From assembly GCF_022605165.1 (NCBI RefSeq), contig NC_063069.1, positions 5,642,001-5,706,000 of the forward strand: a stretch of 64,000 nucleotides of DNA. The letters are read 5' to 3'. Below are positions 42,600 to 54,499 of this stretch, in pieces. The position numbers and the translations under genes were made by a program. Below the pieces are notes generated by a model. That model had not been told where the DNA came from and made no database searches. It worked only from the letters and a program-made list of their open reading frames with translations. Within the stretch, counting starts at the first letter, position 1; the number at the start of each line of letters is the position of its first letter. The stretch comes from Purpureocillium takamizusanense (taxonomy: Eukaryota; Ascomycota; Sordariomycetes; Hypocreales; Ophiocordycipitaceae).

Positions 42600-43455
42600 G
42601 CCAGGCAGCCGTCTTTGGTTTGTGACATGCACGTTTGAGCTCTTTGGCGCTGCAGCACGAGGATATTTATGGACCGAGGAGGTTCGTGATCACGCCAATA
42701 CTGGCGGATCAGTGGCTCAGAGCTGGGACGTGCAGGGCTCGGCGGGCTGCCATACGATATGGCAACCACAGATACCAGGGATGTGTCTGGCGGCGTTCTC
42801 TGGATCGCCGGAAGTATGGCTATCGTACCGGAATGGCTCGACTTCAACTCTAAATTCAGTTTGGCGCCTGGGCTGTCAAACAACTGATTGGTTCTGTTGC
42901 GGGGGTGGAAGATGAGACAGGGGCTGTCGTGTCCCAGCTCACTAGTCCTGCCGCGGATGTTGAGCCGCCAGCAGCAATGCCTATCACCGCATGTCCGGTC
43001 AATGCCGCTGCTGCAGAGGTGGAGACTTTCGTCTTCGTTAAGACAGGTAATCTCTACCGTGTACCATGGGTGATCAAGTCTGGACAGTTAATCCGGGTGT
43101 TCCATCCTTTTGACGTACGTGGATGGATACCGCTTTGCACACCATCCCTCAGTCACCACATACCAAACTCCGACATGTCAATTCATCTATGGACCTTGGA
43201 GAACATTGTAACTGGATGCAGCACGCTAAGAGCCTCTGAACGAGTGTGGTCATCTCTCGTCAACACCTCCGGAAATGCAATATTGCACTTGGGCCTTTGC
43301 TGGAGCTTGTACGGTTGCCGTTCGAAACGAATGTTGCTCGAATTGTCTGGCTGCTCAACCAAAGAAGTAGAAGTACTCGAGTCTTCACTGCGACGTTGCA
43401 GTAGGGGGACGAAGAAAGATAACGCGCCAATAATCCGAACTGGAGACGGCTCTCG
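42600..43455. other. Unassigned GC-normal segment with two overlapping open frames
   Basis: Frames at 42622-42915 and 42905-43501 (+) encode LAAFSGSPEVWLSYRNGST and FVFVKTGNLYRVPWVI respectively. These vaguely suggest lectin-like propeller repeats broken by a frameshift, but I cannot support a gene model or function. Confidence 0.2.
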
Positions 43456-43458
43456 CTC

Positions 43459-43728
43459 TCAGATGCCGAATTCACTATGGTCGTCCGTAATGATAAGCTG
43501 AGGCCCCTTCCAGCCTAAAACGATCTTCATTATCTCGACCCCGCTCCGCTGGTTCCCAAACGCGGCTTTGACAATGTCTTCCGTGATCGTGACCTCGTCT
43601 CCCTTCCGGTCGAGAATGACCTTCATTATCTCGGTTCCGGTCTCCCGGTTCCCAGCCGCGGCCCTGACAATGTCTGTGATCGTGACCTTGACTCCCTTCC
43701 GGTCAAGAATGGTTTTATTCGGTCCCAA
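43459..43728 (-). pseudogene. Fragment of NLR-type C-terminal repeats
   Basis: The open stretch has two to three units of the kind VTITEDIVKAAFGNQRSG.EIMK.(I/V)L.(R)KG, a repeat found at the C-terminus of many fungal NACHT proteins and also in the gene at 51334-53214. There is no ATG at the 5' end and no N-terminal domain, so it is a remnant. Confidence 0.6.
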
Positions 43729-43855
43729 GGGCGATGCACGTACTCATCCACGCCAAAAGCTGCCACTCTTGTCAAAATGAACGCTATTCATCAAATAAGT
43801 TCATCGTATACTCCGTGATCTACCCTCGAGACGGGCGTGACCCTCAACCTTCGCT

Positions 43856-44302
43856 TCAGTATTCCACCGGGCACCCAGCCTCCCAGTGTCCCCTGCCCCC
43901 ACAATTTATGCAACGTCCTGACTCGAATCTGCGATTGTGGCCTTCCCGAATGGTAGCAAGACTTGCAAAGCAATCATCTACGCAGTGACCCCATGTATCG
44001 CACATATAGCACCTGATATGTCGCGTTGTTCTGCGAGAATATGTGCTCCTGGAGGAGAGTCTCGTGTCCCGACGTTGCGTTGGGACCGTATCGAACCCTA
44101 CGTTTGCTCGCATACCTGTGGGCAACGGTTAAACCAAGATCGTAACGAGGATAAATTGCATACCAGGTTGTTCCATGGCTCTAGTAATCTGCTCCCGGAG
44201 AATCGGCGAGTCGAGGATCTGGAACGTCAAGCGAGTGTTGTTGCCAATTTGCACCTTTGCATTTCCAGATGCGCTGATCTCGCTGGCATTGTTGAGCGTC
44301 AT
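43856..44302 (-). CDS. Small protein with two CCHC zinc knuckles
   Basis: Two exons, 44302-44164 and 44115-43856, with a 48-bp GTATGC...CCACAG intron, joining AMEQPGMRANVGF; 132 aa. C-terminal zinc knuckles CYMCDTWGHCVDDC and CINCGGRGHWEAGC bind nucleic acid in other proteins. The frame stays open further upstream to about 44407 without an ATG, so a 5' exon may be missing. It may be a host nucleic-acid-binding protein or a captured gag-like piece. The 5' side lies about 300 bp from the LINE insertion. Confidence 0.5.
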
Positions 44303-44597
44303 TATTGCGCCTTGTAATGTTTGGTGGAGACCGAGCAAGATTACCAGTGCCGCGGGGTTTAACGCGTTAGCAGATGGAAGACGCGTTGAGTCGCGGCCCC
44401 ACGCCAAAAGAAAATGCCCTTGAGGTGGGGCATTTCCTCACTGACCATTCCGGTTAGAGTATCCGCCCCCGAATGATGAGGTAAGCTGCAGAATAAGGCT
44501 CGGCCTCGGCGCGGGATTAGGCTCACTGTGGCGCCGTTGGGCAACTCTTGGTCACGTGCCAAAGCACCCCAACCGGTGGGTGTTGGAGCTCACTGGT

Positions 44598-44610
44598 CCA
44601 TCAGTCCTCC
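44598..44610. repeat. 13-bp target-site duplication, left copy
   Basis: CCATCAGTCCTCC is repeated exactly at 50939-50951, immediately flanking the LINE. Confidence 0.85.
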
Positions 44611-47600
44611 GAAGGGTCCCGGTCCACTACGGAGGGCGAGAGGGGACAGTATTGCAAAACCTATTTTAGGTTTAGGGGCAGCGGCGGGCAGATATTTAAG
44701 TACTTCGGTTAATCTTAATAGAAGTACCGCGGACTAGCGGTAGGTCCGCTTAGCCTCCTAGCGCTAGCACTAGATTCCCGCAATACTTACTACGGAAGTA
44801 ATTACTATTAGGAATAGCTAGTATTATACTAGTATATAGTAATATAAATTATTTAGCGAAGTTTTAAGATATAAATACCTATACGTCGGCCCTATAAATA
44901 TAAAAGAGTATTATATTATTATTACCTCGAGAACGGTTATATACTTAAGGGCGAATAAGGTCTATAATAGGTTATACCTTAGACTAAACTAGCTTTTTTA
45001 TTATTAACGTAATAGATATTTAAAATAAATAACTACTATCGAAAATTACTATTATATTAGATTTTACTTATATAAGAAGTATATTAATAAATAGATCCAT
45101 TTTCTCTATACGCTATAAATAAATTTCCTATATAATTACTAAGGTATTATTATTTACGTTATCTTTATCTTCGCGCTTATATTATATATAGGTAAATAGG
45201 CTAGAGGGTTATAGCGGTAATTTTATATCTTTTTAATAGCGAAATAGCGTATTAACCTCCTACTTAAAAAAGTCTAGTAAACTTTACCTATATCGATTAA
45301 GTAACGACCTTATAATTTAATATATAGATTAAAAGTAATTCTTCCCTTAAGTATTATATTCTCCTATTTTTACCTTAATTTATTATCTTCCCCTCTCTAT
45401 ATATAAAATAAGTTCTTTAAAAATCCTACCTAAATATATCTATTATATTTAAGTAGGGAAAAAGTATTAAGATCTTTTTATAATAATATATATCGATATA
45501 AACTATTATAGCCGTTACGGATTAGCTAATCTATTTCGATCCTAGCGTTACGCTAGATCTAAGACCTTAGCGCTTTTAGGCCCTTACGATAAAGTTATTA
45601 AAGTTAAAGACTCTTTACTTAGGCTAGTTAGCTTAATAAATTAGCTTTTATATAATAGACCGAAACTTATTACGTCTATTAGTATTAATTAGGCATAGCT
45701 TATCCTAAGGGGGTTATTTATATTAGGCGCTATAGGCTTATAGGTATATATACCGTTATCTAACGCGTTAAGTAATACTCTATTTATAACTATTATATCT
45801 ATAATGAGCTAAGTAATCTAGAACTCTAAAAGTAATATAAAGAAGTATTTAAGATAGAAAATAGGCTATTAATAGGTTTATATTAGCCTTTTACTTATAA
45901 GCCTAAAAGCTAGGTACTTTAATAAGCTTTCGGTAAAGATTCTAGAGATAGTATTACCCCTAAAAGATATAGTTATTAAGTTTTCCTCTATAGACCTATT
46001 AACCTAGCCTTTATTCGCTAATATACTCTTTAATTATCTCTACCCGCTTTTTAATATAATCGATCTAACTAATAAAGATCTTTAATCTATCTTATATACC
46101 TCGAGCTTTTTAAGGAAGAAAATAGTAATAATACCTAATACTAATAAGTATATTATACTATTAAGTATACTTATATCTAGCTATTTTTCGAATAACTAGG
46201 CTAAGTAGCTAAAAGTTCTCGTTATTTTAATATTAACTAAAGTAGTCGATAAGTAAGAGCTAGTTACCCCCTTAAGGCTAAAAAAATACTTAATATTAAT
46301 AAAGGATAATAAAAAGAGAAAGGTAAAGTAAGAAGACTTAAGTTTAGTATCTAAACGTAAAAAGTACCTTAAAAGAGGAGCCTAAATAAAAAAAGAGGGC
46401 GCTAATATAAGAGGTAATTAAATTAAATAAGAGATTTACGTTAAGATTAAAGAAGAGCCTATAGCTATTATTCCTTATTAGAGCTTAATACTTAACTACC
46501 TTAAGGATTCTTAAAATATCCTTATAGAGGACGCTATAATAGATCTTAGTAGTATAGGTAACTTAGACTATAATTTTAAGCTAGCTAATATCGAAAAAGG
46601 AAAAGACTATATAAAAGGGAGCGAACTATAAAAGGTAGATAAAGGCGATTATAAAGAAAGAATAAGCCTTACCCTAGAGTTTATATAATATTAAGTACTA
46701 AATAATTAATTTAACGCTAACTATAATAAGTAACTTCCTAATCGCTTTCTTAGGTCTCGATAAGCGGTAATATATAGGTATCTAACGGTAATAAACTTAG
46801 TTACCCTCTATTAGCCTACTTAATGCGGTTTAGAGGCCTTAAGACTCTTATAACGTATATAGTTCGATATAAAAAGAGAAGCTAATAAAAAGTATAGCTA
46901 TATAGGCAACCTATTAGAGCTATCGCTATCTTTATTATTATCGCTTATTTTCTTAATATAATCTCCTTACTTATCCTTAATACTTATTTTAATAATTAGC
47001 TATTTCGCTATATTATTATCTCTTAGCTTATCTTCGTAAGCTTAGGCTACCTACTTTAATAGTAATTCCTATCGATCGTTAGTAAGTCTCGCTATATAAG
47101 CGGACGAGTATTATATATATTCTATAACGCCTTTAGTCGGTACTTAGCGATAAAATAATATAGGCTATTAGCCGCTTTCGATATATTAAATAATATAGTC
47201 CTAAAGAGCGAAATAAAAGCGCTAAAAAGGCTATAGCTTATTTAAATCTCGACTTGACTTAAGAGCTATTTAATTAAAATCTATATTAATAAGAAGCTAA
47301 CGGTATTAATTCTTAGTTTCTAGCTTTAAATACGAATTAATATTAATATCTAATAAGGGGCGCTCTATATCGGTTAAAATAGAGCGATTAATAAGGATGC
47401 CTTAATTATATACCTTTTATAGGTTAGGATAATAATAGTTTATTTAAGGCTAGCTATAAATAATATATAGCCGGTTTTTCTAGAAATATATCTAATATAT
47501 ATTCTAGGCTTTTATAAAATCGAAAAGTTCTTAATATAGAAAGTCCTTATAGATAGCGTAAAGGGCAATCTAGTCTTTAAGTATATCGCTATCGAAATCT

Positions 47601-50600
47601 CTATCTTTCGTAAGCTCTCTAAAGTACTCGACCTATTATTAAGACGAGATATATAATATTCTCTTTTACTAGCTCTTAATCTTAATATTTTTTATATTAA
47701 GGGCTACTTTATATAAGTCTTTAAGTTATTTTCCTTATTAAAATACTTAACTATATTATTTTATTCTCCCTTCGGACTTTAAGATAAAATTCTAATAGGC
47801 TATAGCGACTAATAGGGTTTTATTACCCCTATTAGCTTATAGAAACTATAGCTATAAGCTATAAGTATTATATACCGCTAAGTATTACTTTAATATACTT
47901 AAAGTAATTATAGCCGAGTACCTAATATAGAACTAAATAATATTATAGGAATATATATTAATTACTATATATATTTCGAATCTATATACTTTAAGCTTAT
48001 TATAGCTATTAATATATTATTAATAGTTCGGTCTTAAGATTAAGAACTACCCTTTCTTTCTCTAGAATATCCTTTTATAAAGCTTAACTTTATTTAAGAA
48101 TATAACTTTATATATCTAGAAAAGAGGGTCCCTTAAGACTTAAAGCTATATTTATTAGCGGAAATAAGGCTAAAGAAGATTCTTCCTATATCCTAAAATA
48201 GCGTTAGACCGCTATATTATCTCGATAATAGCTTACTCTACCTTTTTTAATAACGTAAGGCGCTTTTTTTCGCTATTAAGCCTTTATAGCTAGCGGTAAT
48301 CTAAGTAAAGTTTAATTCGTTTTAAACCTCGCTTTATAATAGGCTAACCTTATCGTTATAAAACGCTAATTATCTACTTTTCGGTTAGCCTAACCTAAAA
48401 GATTAAGTTATATATTATCTTAATTAGCTCTAAAGTTTCTTTAGTCTAGGTTTATTAATAAAGTAAATCTTAGTCTATAATCTAATAAGATAGGGTACTA
48501 AGATTAACTATAATATAAAAGTATTTATATAACTTATAACGAATCTTACTTTATAAAACGCTATTAAAGTAAAGATAGGATATATACTTATAGTATTAAT
48601 CGATAATATTATATAGATATACTATAGTAGACGGTAACGTAAAGTAGACTTAAGTAATATTAGCGATAAGATAATTTAGCGTTAAGGGGTATAAAGTAAA
48701 TATTTCTATCTCGCTATTATATTAGCTAATTAGCTATAGCTTTATATTAAAATAAGGGCTAAGATAAGTAACTACCTAAAAGGGAATAGCCTTAGCGCTA
48801 TTAATATATTTTAAAGGCTATATCTTAAATTACTAATAGGTTAGGCTATACTTAACTTATAGTATTATAATAAGTATTTATTAATTTAATTTTTCCTTAT
48901 ACTTTATTACTTACCTTCTATCTTTTATCTAGCTTTATATAAAGTACTTACTAGGAATTAATATTATAGCCCTTAATAATACCGATAGCCTTAGTAAAAG
49001 TAAAGCCTTAAAGTCGACTAAGGCGTAGGGTAGCTATATTAAATTAATTTATAAGGATAAAGGATTATCCTAACTTAGCGACTATAGAATATTAGGTAAG
49101 GTCCCTATAAGGTTTAAACTATACTTCGTCTTAAAGTATAGCTATTAATATAAACTTTTTACTAAAGAAAACGAAAAAGGCTAAGAGGCTTCCCTTATTT
49201 AATTTAATCCGCGATTTCCTATACCGCCCTTATATTATATAAGCTATTAAAGCTCCTAGCTATAAGTATACTTTATAAAATAATTAATTAAATACTAAAG
49301 GGTAAAGATACCTACCTTATTAATACTATCTTTAAATACTGGCGTTATTTATTAAGATTACGCTAAAAACGGCTATACTTATAAGTTAGTAAATAATCCT
49401 AAAATAGGTAGAATAATCATAAATTAATTAAGCGATAGTATTTATAGGTATTAATTAACGCTATCGCTACTATATATATCTTTTAGTAGCTTAATAAATA
49501 ACTTAAGCTTATAAAGGAGGACCTAAACGATATATAAAGTAAGGCTATATAGTAAATAATATAGTAAGTATAGGCATATAGTCTTAATATAGTAGCTTCT
49601 TCTTCTATATCGGGCCTACTTTATATTTTACCTCTTAATAAGTAAAAGCTTTTAGCGCTAGAAACTATTATTAAAGCTACTCGCCTCTAGATTATAAGTA
49701 TTCTAACTATACTAGTTTATTATATTCGATATTAACCTTATCGGTAGGAATTAAATACCCTTAATAAGGATAAGGAAGAGGCTAAGTAGAATAGAGGAAT
49801 ATAATATCTACGATATAGCCGCTTAATAAATTAAATTACTAAATTACTAAATCCTCTCTATATAGTCTTTAAGTACTTCTAAACTACTAGCTTACTTTAG
49901 ACCTATTTCTAAAACTAGCTAATATGGGCTATAGTACTTAGGCTAAAGTATTGCGAGGTAGATAGACGATTAGCTAACCTATTCTAGCCTTTCCCTCTAT
50001 AATTTTTAGGGTTTTATAACACCGACCTCTATAGCCCGCTATAGTCCATACCTAATTATAAGGCAACGAAGACGCGGACAGGGCAGCTAAAGAAGCTACA
50101 GGATGGCGCGAGAGAGGAGCACCGGGAGCGCGAGCAGAGATGCCCGCGGAGCTTTACTCCCTCCGTTCTATATAGAAAATATAGACACATAGAAAAAACC
50201 TATAAGACCTAGGCGACAAGGTAGGCGGCGGAAAAGCGAGGCAGGACCTCATACCGCTATATTACTAAGCCGACTAAAAAGGTCCTTCGGTTATATAACG
50301 GACTAAATAAGCGCTAAAGCGCGCTTCTTATCTAGTTGCAATAGAGAAGATAGGACTTAAAGACTTCCTCTTTAACCGAAGAGTGCCGGACGCTATAGAC
50401 GCCGATTGCCTATGCCAGGAAGGATACTAAACGGTATCGCACGTATTGCTATAATGCCGTACGTATCGATAACTTCGGTACTAAGAACTAGGCCCCTATT
50501 AGGACGATATAACCTCCGGGATATATTAAGTAAGCGTAAGGCAGCCGTAAAGGCTATTAAGTTTATAGAACTAACGGAGATCCTTAGGCAATATAGGATC

Positions 50601-50938
50601 GAGTCCTATACTAGATAAAGCTAAGTATTAAGGGGAGACTATAGGTATACGGACCTAGGCGAATCGTCTTAATAGAGCCTATTCACATTCAAAGATTAGT
50701 AGAGAACCGCGTTCTATACGAGGTAGCCGCCACGGGTAGGATTAAGGTTGAGGAGCAAAACGGGAATTTTAGGGGCAGCTGGTCGGGGTTTTGTTTATAT
50801 AGCACTGGCGAAGTGGGGCGTCCGGTTTAACTTCCAACCGCGTCGGCTGCCTGCTAGACCACGCTTACCGGGCATGGCTGCGGTTAAAGTAGCGGCTATA
50901 ACCGAGTAGGAATACAGTTCCGTTCAGTTCAGTTCGGC
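44611..50938 (+). mobile_element. Full-length Tad1-like LINE destroyed by RIP
   Basis: 6.3 kb of DNA bounded by a perfect 13-bp direct repeat. From about 44660 to 50040 CpA and TpG are nearly missing and all frames are closed, so ORF1 and the reverse-transcriptase region cannot be read. The 3' part is better preserved: around 50062 it encodes GNEDADRAAKEATGWRERG, the end of an RNase H domain. Further on (50350-50620) come residues resembling RRVPDA...C.C....VSHVLL.CR and KAIKFIELTEILRQYRI, the C-terminal zinc-binding part of Tad1-clade elements. The 3' tail ends in short GTTCA repeats (about 50917-50936), typical of LINEs without poly(A). A 5'-truncated relative is at 59764. Confidence 0.82.
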
Positions 50939-50951
50939 CCATCAGTCCTCC
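50939..50951. repeat. 13-bp target-site duplication, right copy
   Basis: CCATCAGTCCTCC, identical to 44598-44610. Confidence 0.85.
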
Positions 50952-51333
50952 CTTTTGCCTTCTTTTGAACCTCAGTCCTTTCTTGGGTTATAGGGATGCT
51001 GGCGTGCTATGACACCAATGGGGTTCGAGCACCATTCATGCTGCTGGTGCTCGACCTTGATACGTGGACTATAGAATCGACTCTCGCGACCAACTCTCTG
51101 AACGCAGATGGTATGCTATACTAGGCTGGCGATTTGTGCGACACTCGAACATGAATACTGTTAATACTATCCAAGGGCGGCTCGCAGCCATCACACGGAT
51201 GGACCCAAGCGATGTCTCGCATCACGTAGGCGAGGACCCAAGACCGGGACAATTATGATCAAATGAAGAGAACGCCTACTTATTGATTATGATATGGCAT
51301 GTGATCAGGCAGTGGCCAGTGACAGTAGATGGC
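50952..51333. other. Intergenic between LINE and NLR-like gene
   Basis: 382 bp of normal composition; 3' flank of the minus-strand NLR-like gene. No gene seen. Confidence 0.5.
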
Positions 51334-53214
51334 CTATTTACCTTGCCTCTTGAATATGTCTTCCCAAGAGTCTTGCTCAAACCGCTTGAAAAGTTGGTCC
51401 CGTCGTTCCACAAACTCTGCCCGCTCATCCGCAGACATGGCGTCCAGGATGCTGTCAACCTCGGCTGCTTTGTCCTGCAACAGAAATTTCAACGCTTTCC
51501 GGCAAGTACGTTCACTAGAAATCCAACCCTGTATAAGATCCTTATCTAGACGAATCGTCGCGCCACGCCGTTTGAGTATAACGGACATGATGCCCCACTT
51601 GTCGCCCTGCAAAACCTCCTCGAGGATTTCGATTCCAACTTCATCCGCATTCATAGATTCTCGTAGCAAAAGCCACATGATCTGGATGCCATTGTGATCG
51701 TAATTGGTGGCAGCAGCAAGAAGAATATCCTGGGTAATTCGGATATTGGTATCGGCAGCGTTCAATACCTGCAAGAACCCTTCCCTATCCGAAACTTTCG
51801 CAGCGGTCTCTATGGCTTTCTCAGTGATTCTGACAGAGTGCCTGGCCGCGTTGCATAGCAGAGATGAGTACGAGTCCATGTTTGGGATTGCAGCACACAG
51901 GATCTCCTCTGTGATGCGTATCTCCGGCTTGCGGCGACGGAGGAGTAGCAGCATAGCAGCCCATGCATTCGAGTTCTCCGCCGCAGCCATGATGACGTCG
52001 TCGGGGATCGGCAAAATGTCGCTGAAACGACTCAAGACAAGCCTGAAAACTACTGCTTCGTCACCTTCTTCAAACTCTGACCTAGCAGCACCTAGCAGCA
52101 GTCGCTCTGTGACCGGAAATTCTGGTCCAACTCGCTTAAACAGTAGCTGCAAGACGTCGTGAACCTTTGAGGAGTCGGTCGAGTCACTCGAGTTCACGTC
52201 CATGATGGAGAGGATGATGTCGTCTGTTATGTGGATGTCGTTGGGAAACCGGTCAAGGAGCATCTCGGCGATCTCCAGACCAAATTTCCAGTTTGTAGAG
52301 GCTTGTGTAATCATGGTCGCAGTTACAATCAGAGTATTGCCGAGTCGATCTAGAAGATATGTTACCATATCCTTGCTAGAGTCTGTAATTGCAATTGCCA
52401 GGAGTGATTGGTCAAAGAACTCCCTGGTTTCGGGGCGATCACCGAGCAAGGCAAGAATTTCATGACCATGATCCACATTAATCATGGTAGAGCGCAGCGT
52501 TGAAGCTGTGACTTCGAAGTTGGGATGAGTGATGAGGGACAGCATGTTGCCTGAGGTGAAGTGTGCAGCGGCAGATTGTAGCAATCTAGGCGTCATCACA
52601 ATCTCGTCTCTTCTGGTTCCGAGTATGGTGCTCAAAATTTCGCCTCCAACCTGACTCGCACTTCGGACGGAAAACGCAGTCAGTGGTACCCCAAATTCCA
52701 AGAGTCTTGCTAACGTGTCAACGCAGCGGCCCTCTATGGCATCGGATATCGGAGACTTAAGGGGGCTACAAATATGTTCATCCTCGAATTGCTCAAGGTT
52801 GATACCGATACCCTGACGAGACTTCTGAAAAGCGAAATTGATCAAACTGGGGATGCCCCATAGTGCTGCCACATTCAGAAGTGGCAAGTTCTCCGCCTGT
52901 GATTGCCACAGCAGTCCGATCCGCGGTTCCTCGTCGCGGCCGAGGTGGTCTTTCAGCCATTTGTCCCGTACTGGCGATGGATCTGAGAAAAATGTTGCAA
53001 TTTCGTCTGTAATATTGAAAGCTGATTGCGCAAGGCGAGCGTGCTGGTGCCAGTAGGTACTTGCATATCGAACAAAGTGCCTATGTGGGCAAGAGCGGCT
53101 CTTACGGTGTCCATAGTGGCTGATCAGTTCAACGATGCACCGTCTGGCTGCAGCGGCATGGATCTCGTGTTCTGAGCTGTTGAAAAGCTCGAGGGACGTA
53201 AGCAAGAACAAACC
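51334..53214 (-). CDS. NLR-like C-terminal repeat protein, N-terminus missing
   Basis: An open frame of about 626 residues. Its beginning (SLELFNSSEHEIHAAAARRC, then YASTYWHQHARLA) matches the segment that follows the NACHT/winged-helix region in fungal NLRs. The rest is a series of ~45-residue units with ITDD/ITEE/ITQD(I)ILLAAA openings and LLL.RR endings. No NACHT P-loop lies upstream. There is no ATG at the 5' end: the codon at 53211 is TTG, preceded by an in-frame TAG that could be part of a 3' splice site (CTTAG|GGT). A tiny exon from the ATG at 53280 is possible but unproven. It is either a truncated repeat-only protein or a 5'-broken NLR. Confidence 0.6.
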   Translation of the reverse strand, partial: GLFLLTSLELFNSSEHEIHAAAARRCIVELISHYGHRKSRSCPHRHFVRYASTYWHQHARLAQSAFNITDEIATFFSDPSPVRDKWLKDHLGRDEEPRIGLLWQSQAENLPLLNVAALWGIPSLINFAFQKSRQGIGINLEQFEDEHICSPLKSPISDAIEGRCVDTLARLLEFGVPLTAFSVRSASQVGGEILSTILGTRRDEIVMTPRLLQSAAAHFTSGNMLSLITHPNFEVTASTLRSTMINVDHGHEILALLGDRPETREFFDQSLLAIAITDSSKDMVTYLLDRLGNTLIVTATMITQASTNWKFGLEIAEMLLDRFPNDIHITDDIILSIMDVNSSDSTDSSKVHDVLQLLFKRVGPEFPVTERLLLGAARSEFEEGDEAVVFRLVLSRFSDILPIPDDVIMAAAENSNAWAAMLLLLRRRKPEIRITEEILCAAIPNMDSYSSLLCNAARHSVRITEKAIETAAKVSDREGFLQVLNAADTNIRITQDILLAAATNYDHNGIQIMWLLLRESMNADEVGIEILEEVLQGDKWGIMSVILKRRGATIRLDKDLIQGWISSERTCRKALKFLLQDKAAEVDSILDAMSADERAEFVERRDQLFKRFEQDSWEDIFKRQGK

Positions 53215-53598
53215 CTAAGTTCACCCATCAGCGGGGTAAGCTTTAGACAAGTCCACGACTGACAAGAATTTCACATTCATTTCGGCCCACTCGATGGAGG
53301 TGGTTCAACTCCACGGGCAAAATGCTAAGTAAGCCGTCAACACAACTCAATGTCAGTACCAAATTGATGGAATAGAATCGATGACCACCCTGAATCGAAT
53401 CGACAAGAAAAGCTCTGCTCAAAACGGTCTTCTCCTACCCCGTCGACCAACCCATGGCTTCATGAATTCCTCTACCTAGTGACGAGAGCCCCCAGGGCCC
53501 GTATCTTCCCACGTGTCATATAGCGGCGAAACTGGGTTCGTGTGTCTAGGTGTGCGCAGCGGGCACGGTAGTCACGATACCAAGTCATGTCGCGATAC
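53215..53598. other. Intergenic
   Basis: 384 bp between the NLR-like gene and the next minus-strand gene. Contains the possible upstream exon ATG at 53280; otherwise nothing recognised. Confidence 0.4.
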
Positions 53599-54175
53599 TT
53601 ACTTGCGGCAAGGGCGCCACGTAACGGCGAACTTAACCGTAAGCTTACCGCTAATATAGTCGACCTAGGGGGAGAAACATTATTAGCGACTATTAACGAC
53701 TTTTATATAAATGAAGAGAACTCTCTTCGAATATATAGGATAAGTAGAAGGGCTTAATGAGAGGAAACTTACAGCAATAAGGGCGGGGAGGTGGGTAGGG
53801 CTAAGGTTGCAGGCAGTATTCATATTGAGGATAGCAGTACTATCGCTACAAGGAGACCACGACTCGAGGCGCTCGTTAGAGCGGAGGTTGAAGTTGCCCT
53901 GGTAGTGGCCCGGGAGGTCAAGAGCATAGGTAACCTGGGTGTTGGGGCTGCCGGTGAAGGAGAAGGTATTAGTGCACTGGCCCCTGGCGCCCGTAGGGAT
54001 CTCAGCGAAGCCAATCATATTGGTATCGAGGATAGAAAACCTTAAGTAAGCGATGTATAATTAGCTTATTAGAATATTATAATAGCAACGAGATAAGAGG
54101 AGGAATATATATTGGGGGGGGTGGTCGTTCGTTCTAAGTCCTCTAGTAGGAGGGGAATAGAGAACAAGAGAGAGG

Positions 54176-54220
<45 letters not shown>

Positions 54221-54499
54221 AACATACTGGAAACCAGAGCTAAACTCCATATTAAGCGTGAGCTTGCAGTTCTTCCGCCAGTCAATAGCAGCAGTGCCCG
54301 GCCCACTCTGCACCGCGTACTGCGAAAAGGTCGCCTCGAAGAGGGTGCCGGTCGCGTCGACCTGGACGTCGGCGCTACCGGGGGGGCAGCCACTGCCGAG
54401 TAGGCTCACGCCGCGAATCGCGACCTTGCTAGGGGCATCGGGCGCGGGTGCGGCGGCGGCGAGGCCAACGAGGGGAGCGACGAGGGCGAGGAAGCGCAT
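53599..54499 (-). CDS. Secreted DUF4360-type protein
   Basis: Three exons: 54499-54228, 54040-53773 and 53664-53599, 201 aa. Signal peptide MRFLALVAPLVGLAAA. The sequence VSLLGSGCPPGSADVQVDA, then WRKNCKLTLNMEFSSGFQFS, GQCTNTFSFTGSP and C-terminal VDYISGKLTVKFAVTWRPC are the conserved features of the DUF4360 family (cysteine near each end). Intron 1 is 187 bp and carries a (GA)n tract just inside its donor; intron 2 is 108 bp and AT-rich. The third exon was recovered because it restores the family C-terminus. Extracellular, function unknown; the gene appears intact in spite of AT-rich, RIP-like introns. Confidence 0.78.
54181..54216. repeat. (GA)n microsatellite in intron 1 of the DUF4360-type gene
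   Basis: Eighteen AG units, read as (CT)n on the coding strand near the donor site. A shorter GA run is at about 54760-54776. Confidence 0.95.

Noticed and set aside
42593..43501. Possible lectin-like gene
   Set aside because: Two frames overlap in different phases and I could not find splice sites that join them convincingly.
44741..50040. Reading a reverse transcriptase out of the AT-rich body
   Set aside because: All frames are closed by transitions; assigning domains by guessing ancestral bases would not be evidence.
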